Shown here in pieces: positions 1 to 12,300 of a stretch of 64,000 nucleotides of DNA; position 1 is the stretch's first letter; each line of letters opens with the position of its first letter. Origin of the DNA: Opisthocomus hoazin (Eukaryota > Chordata > Aves > Opisthocomiformes > Opisthocomidae); contig NC_134416.1 in assembly GCF_030867145.1 (NCBI RefSeq), positions 23,731,514 through 23,795,513 of the forward strand. The letters are read 5' to 3'. The position numbers and the translations under genes are program-made. Under the pieces are notes generated by a model, which did no database searches, was not told the DNA's origin, and saw nothing but the letters and a program-made list of their open reading frames with translations.

Positions 1-3000
1 TTAACAAATATAAGTGCAAAGTGTTCAGGAGATGAGGAGGTTGTAAAGGCTGAGCCAAAATACTGAGGAGGATCCTACATAATTTTTTTGGCTCATTAAC
101 TGCATGTGACCTACATGTGAATAATTCAGTGTAGTATTTCGGGTTACATACTAGACAAATGTTTTTATCAAAGAATGGTTTGAGCTGGAAGGGATCTTTA
201 AAGATCATCTAGTTTATCTGGAGGAGGGTGGTAGGACTTGTTTTTCTGTTGGTCTTCCGCATGCTCTGCTCTGACCTGCAACACCTTAACCTTAGATTAA
301 CCATAGGTATGATGGGTAGGCAGTTAGCCTTTGCACTTTCCTCCCACCAACGCAGCAGAGGAGCGTGGCTGCGGTTCAGCCTGACAGACAGCGTCTGCAG
401 GCAGAGCTTCCTTCTGCACCTCTGTGCTTAGATGTGTGCAGGAAGGGTGGGGGGGAGGATGGCCACTGCCTGGGACTGCGAGCAAAAGGAGTCAGCTCTG
501 ATAAGCGTGCTGGAGTACGGTGGAGGCATCATGGAGGTTTCCAGCTCCTGTATCTCTAGATCAAGAAGGGAATTGCTATTTTCGGACTAGGCCATCATAG
601 GACCATTGCCAAGTGGCTTTTTAGTGGGGTGATAAGTAAGGCAACACCAGTTTGTTCATGGAAGTGTGTAGTAAGATCCTTATTTTGGTGGCATCATCCA
701 CACTTGATCAGTTAGAAGCAAAATTCGGTGAAGATTGATGCAAGGTAACTTCAGCTGACAAGAGGCAGTGAAACAAGTTAAGCATACTCTTTGTAAAGTA
801 TGGAGTGGACGGGAATTTGGGGAGTAGGATGAAAAAAGGAAGTTTGGTCATGAAGTACATTGTCTAAAGTAAAGCAAGTTGAGCATGTACCGTGATAAAG
901 GGTGTTTGGAAACACGTTATGTACAGGAAGTGGTGTTGATCTCGTGTCCCTGATAATTGTGGTTCTAGAGAAATACCCTGTCCAGTCTGCTGATTCATTA
1001 TCCACCACAGTACCTTTTAACTCAAGGTAGTTTAGAAAAAACTCTCTCTTCATAGCCGCTCAGTTACAACAGTTCGTCAATTTATACAGTTCTATTTGTA
1101 GGGGGATTGTAATTTGACTGTTAAAGCTAATGGCAGAGGCTTTAATCTTGATAGGGAAGATTTTAGCTTCAGTGGAGATATGTGTGCATGATTTTTTTTT
1201 GTGGACAGTAACTACTTGGTCCAGCAGCAAAAATAAAGGTAACTTAAATGCAGTGTTTGCCACTGCATTTTTTTTTCTTTTCATTTTTCATTTCAACAGT
1301 AAAGTTAATTTATGTGTAAAACACAGTCTGGATTTAACTGAGTCCCAAGATACATGGTGTTCTTCCAAAATGAAGCTACAAAATTTGATTTTACAATCGC
1401 GGTGGACAAAGTTGCATACAACAAATTTTTGGGGTGCACTTCTACAATAGTCATCACTTCACTGTGCATACATATTACTAGTTTTGGTCAGATCAAAATT
1501 AAAATGTGGTTTTCATTTAACAGTCATTATTTGCTATCTCAAATATATCAGTATCTAGATAAACTTCTTATTCTTTGTCTGAAACCTCCAAGTTCATGTA
1601 TCTGGAATGCAGAAGCTTGTCTTGTTTAATCTGAGTGTTTTGAAGAAGAGGGACACTTAATTATTGGGGGGCATAATTATTTGGCCATGCTTTTTAAAAA
1701 CTGCATGAATTTGATTAAAACTTAAAGGAGAAGCTAATTTGAGGACTGTAGGCTTAGTTTTATCTCCGAAGGTAAGTGCAGATAATCCTTTGGGTCTGGT
1801 ACTGATCCCATTTTGGGAGCGAGCTGTGCTGCATAGGCTACGGGGAAGGAGGGCTGTAGGGGGTAACATCCTAAAATGAGGGCGGCTGCGTTGTGGTTAG
1901 CTTCCACATCAGTCTGAGCATCGTTGCAGCTGTCTGGGGTTCAAATATATAGAACTTAGTAGCTATTTTTTCCAAACAAGTCATGTTTTTCAGCTGTGAA
2001 AGCATCATTTTTTCCACACTTTCCCCTTACAGTTTTCCTCTGCAGTTTGATTGGAGTGTTTGCTACTGCGATGTTTTCCTTGTTGCCAGCCCTGCTTCCC
2101 TGGCCTGTGTTTATCTTCCAGTGTGCAATGAAACTCTGAAGATGTTAGTGAGTCAGATACCTTCCAAGGCTATGGTTTTTGTCTGCTGCATAGTTTTGTT
2201 CTCCTCTCCAGACTCTGTATAGGAGTATAGGGCTCATGGCTCTCTGAGCAGGATGTTTGGAAGTGAGTTGTGAGTGTGTTGGGGGGTGTTTAACGTAGTT
2301 TCGTGTAGACTGACAGGGGAGAAATGCCCCAACTTCTGGAAAGCCTGGAGGCAAACCTAGTGTCTGTCATCTTGCCTGCTTGTGTGGTTGGTCAGCTGTG
2401 AGACACAAATCAAAGGAATTAATTCAAGTGTTTGTGGAACTCCTTGTTGTCTGTTTCTGACTGCTCCTAAGACAAGACAGCATCTCAGCTCGGAAGATTT
2501 GACTGGGATAGATCAAACTGATGAAGGTCAAAAGAACTGGCTTTGTGCTGTGGAAATAAAACAAAAATTATGGATGAGTCATCAGAATTGGTAACCAACT
2601 TTGAACATAACCATACTTTGAGCATTTAAGAGATTTTTAAAGTTATTCAAGACAGAAGGGCACCTCAGAAATTGGAGATTGTTCTGTACTATAAACACAC
2701 ATTACAAAGAGTCAAATTCATTTAATAACCAATTGGCTGATTTTTTTTTTTTTTATTGCAGTCAAGGAACCTTTAGAGATGTTACTAGCAGTGGTGGCAA
2801 CAAACTCGTGCACTTAAATAGAAAGCCATTGAAAGTACTTTCCATACTTCTGTTTAACCTAGAAGTTACCAGTAGTTTAACATATCTTGTAACATATTTA
2901 CCAAAGATTCTATTTTGATTTTTTTTTTTGAAAAAAACAGTAAACGCTTGTTTTTGTCTTGAGCCTTGTCTATTTGAATTTTTGAACTTAGATGCAGTTG

Positions 3001-6000
3001 TTGACCATATCTTAAGCTGCAGGACTAAAGTTGACATACGTTTCTGTTTAGTACCACTTAACAGAAGTGGTCTAGTTGTCATAAGTATTTATAAACGTAT
3101 ATGAAGGAAATGGGTATAGTCCTGGTTACACAAGTGATTTTTTTAAGAAGTTGCAAAAAAAAAAGGTGATGGAAGATGTCAGTTTTTGAAAAACAAACTT
3201 GGTTTCTTGCAGGCAAAATGGATTTGTGCAGGAGCTTCTTGGTGTATCTTCCAGCACTGTGCTGTTGCATGTACTTAACCAGCTCCTGTAACTGATGTGC
3301 ACAAACTTCGTGTCAATTTTTTGTTAGGTGGCACCTGTTTCAATTTAAATCTTGAGGTTCAAATGGAAATGAATAGGAGATAGTTCTTTAAAACATTAAG
3401 AAATATGAAATCTTACTGGTGACCTAAGATAACGTTTTTTTATACTGATGCTCTTCTGTATTAAATAGACAAACTAACAGGAATTTCAAAGATTATAATG
3501 TTCCCATATCTTAATGGAAATTACTGAACTGTTACCTGATATTGATATTCTTGTGGGCTCAGTTTATATGGAACCGTGTGGCACAATTTTTGAGATCATA
3601 TAAGCATCTTTGCCTAAAAATTTCATAAAGGTGTCTGCAGTTAGTAACGCTTAAATGGCATCTGAACATGCTCTTTTTCAGTGACAGTTTTCAATAAAAA
3701 AGGAAGAAATAATCTGAGAGGTTTCTAAGGTTCATCTTTCATGTAATGAAGGATTATTGGCAAGTAAATAATTTTTAAAAACCCGCCTTATTTTGATGCT
3801 GTAGTACTTGAATCTGAGTTGAGACTTCATCGTCACACATTAGTGCTTATTCTGACTAATCACTGAAGTTAATTTGACAATAAATGTGGCATCACTTTGT
3901 GTCAAGAGATTAATTGTTAGATCATAAGCATTTTTAGATGGAAAATATTAAAGCATTCAGGTTTTGGATATTGGCTTAAGTTTTCTTCTTAATTTATCTC
4001 ATTAATACTTAGTCAATATGTACAGGATTTGGATGTGAGTTCCCATTTTAGTATGCTTCTCGTTATTATTGATTTATAGTTTTTGTCCATTTTTTGTAAA
4101 TACATTGCTTTTCTTTCCACCACTTCAGTATTGTGTCAGTATTTTCATATTTCGTTATTGTATTTTTGTCAGAACTGATTTCATTAAAATTCTGGGTTTT
4201 TTTAGTTTTCCTGGTCTTTATGTATAGGCAGCTTGTCTGTAATTCAGATTCTGGGGGCATCAATGGAGTGTCCAGATACTGACTTTCTTCAATGTAATTA
4301 CTTTGGGATTTTTCATATTTCCAAATGTTTGTGAATTCCTTCTTTTTTGTCATGCTGTTCATTTTCAGTGTTCAGTAACAATCACAGATGTAGTTGTATG
4401 TGCTAATAACCCCTTTTTGAAAATACGAAAATGGTGAATAATTCTACGGTAATTGAAAGGTGAAATACCAGTAAGCTATTTTTAGCCTGAAACAAGAGTT
4501 TTCCTTGTGTTGGTGGCCATAATAGTAAGCAAGACAGTCAGAAATGTGCTCTTGTGGAATCAGTTAGAAGTAAAATCACTTTACAGGAAAGATGGTGTTT
4601 ATTTTGTAAATGTAGAGCGAAGTGTTACTGAAGACATGAAATCAGAGCAGCAAACTCTCCTTAGCATGTCAGTTTATATGCAAAATGGAGAAATTATTTG
4701 GAAAATAGCTTTTCAAAACTTACAGGTATATTTTACTTTTGAAAATAGTTTAATTGGAATATGGTTGCTCACTAATACAGTATTTGAAATAGGTTTTTGT
4801 TTTAAAATACTTCTGGCTTTTGAACATTGAGGGGAATTGTTACAGAGTGGATTTTTTTTTTTTAACTGAGACAAAGCAAACTGGTATGTAAATACATGCA
4901 GTGAAATTAGTACATTAAAAATGGGAGAGGAAACAAGTCAATTTTAAGAGCCCAAGAATGTAGTTTTTTAAAAAAAGAAAAATTAGACTTGCTATTTTTC
5001 TACAAGTTCTGATCATCAGGATCCTAACTGTATTGTGTCTTTAGGAAGTAAAAAAGTATATCTTTGTGCATTTGGTGTCAACCCTGGGAGCAATTTCTGA
5101 AACATCTTCTTTGTAACCACTGCAGTGGAGGAACATTGAGGTGCTTAGTTAGGTGTATATATTCTAGGTCAACTCAAACAGTCTTTAAGCTTGGTATAAA
5201 AGGAATTGAAGTTTTCTTCATCTATTTAAGGTTCTTGTTACCCAAATATATCACACTTACATTGCAGTGCTGGTAGAACAACTGATTTCACATGTATGAA
5301 AATCTGTGTGACGTGGCAAATACTAAATATTAGAAAACTGTGAGGCATAAAGAGTTGTGGTTTTAAAATTTGCTTAGTGATGTTCCATGTTCATAGGGGC
5401 TTATTTGTGAAGGTAGTGCTTTCCTCCCGAAATGCCTGGAAGATTTTATTAAAAATTTGTTGTAAAGATTGAAAGAAAAGATGTTGAATAAAGGAGAGGA
5501 GAATGAGAGCTGTTCAGTGGGAGAAACATGTGCAAGTACGGCTTGATCTGTCACATCATGTAACAGGGCTACCACCTGTCAGCAAACGTACTTGCTTTAG
5601 CAGATTGCTTTTACTTTGGAGGAGTACATAAGATGAGATTTGGAGGAATAACTTTTTTGTCCCTTAACTGTTGATGACCATATGGGTCTTTGTCTTTGCA
5701 AGGATACACTTAGTTTTAATGAACATTGATGGGGAGTTACTCTTGAAGGTAGCTAGTTCTGGCTATATGTGAACTGTCTTTCTGGATGAAGGGTATAGGC
5801 TGCAATTCATTGTGAAATAGATGGATGTCTTCACCTGGATGTCTTTGTTTGCATAGCCTTTACTCACAGATCTTGATCCAGGAGGAGATGGGGAAGATGT
5901 ATTGAAATAAACCTTTCTTGAAAAGAAAATAGCATTTGGTACGAAATAATGCAAAATCTATCATCTAAAATGCCTGAAGTTTCTCAAAACTCTTTACTAC

Positions 6001-6272
6001 TATCAGTCTCTCCTTAACTTTCTAGTATTTAATTTAAATATATTTAATTGTTCCTACTACACTAACGATACTTATTTTTTATTTTCATTGTACAGTAACT
6101 TTTTCTTTAGTTTTTCTCTAAGTTATTATCATAAAATGAACGGTGGACCTTTAATGTTTAGTATTAATTAGAATAACATCGGTTTTGTTCTTTCTGTGCT
6201 GTGAAAGGGTATCTGAAGAATTTTTACAAATTTTATCTTGGAAATTAGCTTATTCATTATGTTTAATTTTAG
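1..6272 (+). other. LRP12: LRP12 intron 1 (3' part)
   Basis: This is AT-rich intronic sequence upstream of LRP12 coding exon 2. It ends in a TTTTAG acceptor at 6267-6272. Exon 1, with the 5'UTR and signal peptide, is not in the window. I see no coding exon here. The open frames present (for example 107 codons at 4507-4830) have no recognisable domain and a length expected by chance. The only repeat I recognise is a short CR1 fragment near 177-220. Confidence 0.8.
177..220 (-). mobile_element. CR1 LINE 3' fragment
   Basis: A short stretch with the CR1 3'-end signature in reverse orientation: GGAAGGGATCTTTAAAGATC followed by ATCTAGTTT. It matches the opening of the much longer CR1 copy at 63394-64000. 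The octamer tail is not preserved, so this is an old remnant. Confidence 0.7.
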
Positions 6273-6329
6273 GAAATGGTGCTCTTGCAGAACATTCTGA
6301 AAATGTGCATATTTCAGGAGTGTCAACGG
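6273..6329 (+). CDS. LRP12: LRP12 coding exon 2 (57-bp cassette)
   Basis: Acceptor TTTTAG precedes 6273 and donor GTAAGT starts at 6330. The exon is exactly 57 nt, enters and leaves in the same phase, and encodes GNGALAEHSENVHISGVST, identical to the human segment as I recall it. This is the 19-residue piece missing from a shorter human isoform, so it is probably an optional cassette here too. Confidence 0.95.
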
Positions 6330-9300
6330 GTAAGTCATTTTTGGTAATGTTTAAATTTCATGCATGACTTAAATAGTAAATATTGAAAGCCACCTGGTAT
6401 CTTATGAAGAGATATTTGGCTATAAAAATTATTACTGCCTTTTGCAGCATGTAATAAGGAATGAAGCAACTGGAACATGGAAAAATTCTCATAAGATAAA
6501 ATTGATACCTGCATGCTCATGAACAGATTATGCCTTTCTAAGTGGACTGCTTAATTATTTTTCCATACAAACATTGAACTAAGAGAAAAGTTGGTTGAAG
6601 TTGAATTGGTATTTTCTTTCCACAGTAACGTTTTTGTGAAATGAAATTTAGTCAAATGTAATTTTGGACACTGCTACTATCAAATAATATAAATCCAGGA
6701 GTTATGCGTTTCACCTGATTAGATTGAAGCAGTAACTGAAACTACTGTACACTTGACTGCACAGTTACCTTAATACAAGAAACGAAGAATTTTAGAACTC
6801 GAGAAACTGATGAGATACTGGGAGAATATGGGGTATAAAAGCAGCACAGGTTGCTCAGAGGTTGCCACATTCTCTTCCAGTAGGTCGGTCTTAGGCCTCT
6901 TCTGGGCAGCAGCCACAGTTGGGACTGTTCTCTGTTAGTGATGTGACTGTGTGGCCATTAAGGAATTAAGCAATACCAGTGTGCAGTCTTTGTTCTTCAG
7001 ATGTTAAGCAGTGTCAGCTAAGCTGCTGGTCATGTTTTATGATGCAGATGCTCATATGTGCAGGTGGGGAGACAAACACCCTTCTTCTGTGGGTAGAAGA
7101 ATAGAAGCCTGATTCTTTCCGTAGGGAAGCTGCCCCTAATCTCTGGAAATCAAACCTATTTTCACATACCTCTCCTAAAATAAGAGTTAGAATGCAAGCT
7201 CATCCTTTTTTACAACAGCTTGCACATCTCGCTGTAGTTGTCCTTGCAGTATCGCTTCAGACATTAACGTTGCTACTTGTGCACATGGTGAAGTTTCTGG
7301 ATAAATGCAGTCAGTGGATGGTCTCTGTTACACCATACTACCTTCTTTTTCCCTTTCATTGTTTGCCACTCAGACCGTCAGAAGGCTAATTATAGAAGAT
7401 CTTTGCTATCCATTGTTGTCCTGCATCGTGAAGAATGTTGTTACTTTTCAACAGTAGTCATGCACCAAGTATATATAGTACATTTATGGCACACTGTAAA
7501 AAATAACAGCACAGGTACTTGCCACTGTTGGAACAATTGCTGCTGGAATTGGGTTGTATGAGGTACGCAGCCTAAAATCTAGCTACGCGGCTTGCAGGCT
7601 GTGTTTTAACAACCCCTCACCCCTTTGTTTACTGCAATAGCCGTGTCACAGGTCGCAACACAGGCAGAAAAGCATCTGCTGGGCAAGAGGTGAATGGAAT
7701 TTTCGACTCTGCTTTCAGTACTTTGGCCAGCATGCTTGAATAGGCAGTGCCAAGACCAGGAGAACACAATGTACTTTCTACACAAGGTAACAGCAGCTGG
7801 TAGTCAGACCTTTAACTACTGAGAAGAAAGATCCAGTAAGGACTTCCATTTAAAAATAAATTAAAAAAAAAAAAAGTACTTGTGGTGGTCCTGTTTTCTA
7901 AAATAACTTTCCAGCTGGGGAAAAATAAATAGCATACTCTTAAAGTTTCTCTTTTAATATGAAGTGAAAATTGTTTGGTGGAGAATTTTGAGATAATGGG
8001 GACGGGGGTGGTCTGTTAATGAAAACCTGAAGAAAGCGTGTAGGCAGACCCAGAGGCATTTTCCTTGCAGTTCTTTGTATGTACGTCTTAAATGTTAGGT
8101 GCATGGCCCGAGTATAAAAGATGGGGATGGATTTAGATGATTTTTGAGTTCCCTTGAAACAATCTGGGTCTCCCAAACATGTTTTTGAACTTGAAGATAA
8201 TACACTTCATCATGTACACCTGGACAGCTTTATATTTATCAGAACAATTTTAAACAGAGTTTCTGTAAAATAGAACCGAAGACATCTGGCCTTTAATCTT
8301 TCTAAATCCCAACTTTAACTTGGTACTGAAACCAAGCAAGCGATTTTCTTGGACAGTTGCTACCGAGAAGGGATTTAAAATGAAATGATTGTCTTGATGG
8401 TAGATTTCCTGTCATGCTGCTGCTGTAAGGCTGTATGACCTACCTTACTAAATTATGTTTTAATAGCACAGACCTCTGTGGTCTTTGGTATTTATGCTTC
8501 TGCTGTATATCATATCTGCCAAGTTACAGGTACACCTCTAATATATGAGCACGCTTTTTCTACCAGCAGCAATAATGGAATGTTGTCTCTTGAGTATAAG
8601 CTATCACTAGAGAACAAGTATTTATGCCTTTAAAATCTGAAAAATTGAGAAGTATTTTCAGGTCTGTCTTTGGGATGTGTTGCACCATAGTTGTCACAAC
8701 TGCAAAACCAACACCACCCCCCATCCCACCCCCACCACTCCCGCTGTGAAGAACTTCTGCACTGGTGAAAAAACTTGTTCACAACAGTTAAAAAAAAAAT
8801 AATGATTCCTTTTTACTGAGCATCTCTGTATTGCAGAGCAAAGGGCATTTTAAATTAAAGCTTTACAGCTTGACCTGGAGGCAAAGATTCCTATGCCTTC
8901 TTCCCCCGTAGTTCTCCAAATGAGACTTTCAGTGGCTCCTGAGAGTTACAAATGCAATAATTATCCTCCCTATTCATGGTTTAGACTTTATCACAACATT
9001 ATTCTCTTTTTACTCTAAGCTGTTTTAAACACCTTCAGATCATTTATCCAGCTGCATTCATGTCCTTACCATGTCCAATATAATGCATACCTTATCATCT
9101 TGTGGTTCACATTGAAAGCTAATTCTTTTATCTTTTCAACTAATCTCCTGGCATTACTGTGAAGATAAATCCCTAATCTCCCTCTCCCTGCTTTTCTGAA
9201 GTGACTTTTTTCCTTGACATGTTGTTCACTGTTACCACAGGTACTTTACTTCTCTAGATCTTGGTACAGAATTTTTGCATAGGTTTCTTAATTATTTTCT

Positions 9301-12300
9301 TGTTACAACTTGCAAGTTAAATTTGGTAAAGTTTTCATTGGCTCACTTCTGTTTACCAGTCAACACCCCATAGGTGGATTATGGTCATGTTCTGTAATGT
9401 GGGGTGGTGAACAAATTTCAGGAAGAAGGGAAGAAAGAAGACTGTTGTATGTGTTTTTAAAAAATCTACAAGAAAATCCATATACAGCAGAAAATCACGT
9501 GCACAGTTTATCCTCTCAGTAGTTTTTTTGGCCGTTATTTTGCACTGAAGTCTGTGAAATGTCTTCAGTCCTAATTACAGTGTTGCAATCTACTGAACAG
9601 AGTTGTAGCAAAGTAACAAACAGAATTGCAAATAGATTGTTAATAAAATAAAGGCTCACGAAGGAAAGAGTTTAAAATGGGTAGAGAATGGATGAACAGA
9701 ACTGTATCAGAGAATTTAGGGGAATTGAGAGGAACATAGACAGAGACAACACCCATGTAGAAATGGTTGTGCAGGAGGCAGTTGTTCTCATCCAGAAATC
9801 TTACAGCCACCAGCATGAGATTTGAAAACGTGCTGGGCATGCATCACTATGAATCTTAGCTTCTCTATGCAACCTTCTTAATTTGTTTTGTGCTTCTGCC
9901 TCGCTTACAAACTTATCTCTTTTTTTTTTTCCTGACTCCTCTAATTTTCGTTCAGTTGTTTCTTATGTATTTTTAACACTTCTAATAAATTATTCCAAAC
10001 CTAGTCAGTTTTCCTGTAATTTTATGCTCCTATAGACAGAACTGACCTGTATGACAAATACCTGCAGGGCCACTAGCAACTGATATTAGAAGTGCAAATT
10101 CTCCACAACTTATTGAAAAGATGTTTGCCACTATTCATACATGTCTGGTTTATACGCTGTCACTGGAATTGTTTTTTTTTATTCCCATGCCCTTCTTGGT
10201 GTTGTTCACATTCTCCATGTTTGCAAACACCCGAATAAAGTGTATGTTATGTGATATTCTAAAAAGCTTTAGAAAAAACATCCTACATAAGCAGAGGGTC
10301 AGGAATTGATTTTAAAAGGCTTGCTATTATCTTTATAGTAAATTCCTTTTAAAACTGTTTTATTTCAAAAGGTTATCCTTGATTTTAAAAATCTTACTGA
10401 GAAATTATTCTCTCTGAAAATGACAGCACTTCTGAAGTGCAGCTTCTAAACAGCTGATATTGACCTTTATACACTTTTTAAGCAAATGGGAGATTTCTGT
10501 TGTTTCCTGAGTTGTAAGTAAGAGATTTCAGTGAACGAATGTATACCAAGTATGTGAGTACATCTAGCTTATCTAGCTAACCTGAAGTTAAGGAAGCTGA
10601 AATTCCCTTTCTAGTCCATTCCCTTTTATTTTTTTAACACCTACTTCATATGCACACTTTCTTCAGTTTGATTTTTCTCTCTTCTGCAGCAGAAGTACAG
10701 TATTGTTCACTCCACCCTGTATTTTAGTGTCTGTGATCTTTCTTGCTTCCTCATGCCCTCCTTCGTCTGCTTCTTTCTCCCCATATTGGATGGTGCTGGA
10801 AATGGTCATATTTTGCCCCTGCTCTGCAGGGTCAGCTTTAGTGGAAACAGAGAAAAAGCCATCTTGAGTAAAAGAATACAGAAAATACAGAGACATGGCT
10901 GGTATTGCAAACAAAGGCTAAAAAACCTAAATTTGAGTAAAACTAAGTTTTCAAAGTGTTCTGAAAATAATGCCTTGGTTCTACAGCCTTTTTGTGTGGA
11001 ATTTCTTCCATTCAAACTTGTGTAACAAGTAAAAGTACTGGTTGTAGTACTACAGGGATTGGATTGAGTAAATCGTAGATGTCAGGGTGCGCTGTGCCAG
11101 CAGAGGAAGTTGCAAAGCTAATTGCATCGTATTTTACTGTTGCTAGCAGTGGTTGGAGGTTCCTATTCAACAGACACATGCTGTACATATCTTGATAGCA
11201 TTCTTAAGTTTTTAGAGGTGAACTTTGTAAAATTCAATTAATATATGTTGAATGGATTATTTTTATCTTGTAGTGTAAGGTTTTTCTTTGTCAGGCAAAC
11301 TTAAAAAAGCTTCCTCAGAAGTTCTTAGTGACACAGTCTCATATGTCAGTTTGTAAATGTCTAAAACCGGATGAATGTTGTAATAGTATAAATTTCACCT
11401 GAAGGGAACTTTTTTTAAGCTGAGCATTATTTCAGTAGGACCCAAGTAGTGCGTGGAATTGCTTGCCAGCATCTGCAAGCTTAGTACATTCGTTTTACAC
11501 ATACTTCTGCTTTTTTTTGCGTGTGTTTTTGTTTCATACCTGTTGACAATGTTATTTTACTTCAACATTTAATTGCAAATAACCAGTTTTTCTTTCCGGT
11601 CCTTCCGTTTCTTGTCTGAACAGATGTAAAGTAGATCCAGATCACTCACACAGGAGTAGGGTTCCAAACTCTCATGGTGTTAGAGCACCACCTATAGGGT
11701 TTGCTCCAGATTAAAACAAGAACTTTTCCAGGCAATAGTTATAGAATATTCAAATAAAATAGTGTCTTTCTCTATTTTGAGACTTTTTTTCTCCCTAGAT
11801 ATTAGGACAGGTCCTATGTTCTGTAGTCAAAGTATGTTAATACTTAACTGTGCAGCAGGAATGAAGCTCTAATAAGAAACATGTGAAAAACTTTTTAAAG
11901 CAATGTTTTCTTAAAGCTGTATGTGAGAACAGTAAAATTACTTAGATTTTTTTCCTAGAGTTTTTGGTTTGTTTTGTTTTCTAGGTTTTTGTTTCTAGAG
12001 TTCTATATTTACGCTAATAGAGAAAGTGCAGGCACATGCTAGCACTTTTTTCTTTTAATCCTCTTAAACTTATTTTTAGAAATGTACTTATGCCATATAG
12101 AAATATTTTTAAGTAATAATAATCATTTAAGAATATGACTTTTTATGGTATTAAAGCTAGTCAATAATTTCAGGTCCCCATAGTCTTGAAAAATTATCTT
12201 TAAAGCATGATTGTGGATAAAAACAGGAAAAAATTAATAACTTGTTTACAAATTACATTATTATAGCTTTTGCACTATTACAAATGCAGTTCATTCTTCA

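Noticed and set aside
6833..6842. GGTATAAAAG, a TATA-like motif in LRP12 intron 2
   Set aside because: No associated GC enrichment, exon or LTR ends nearby. Such a motif is expected by chance in AT-rich sequence.
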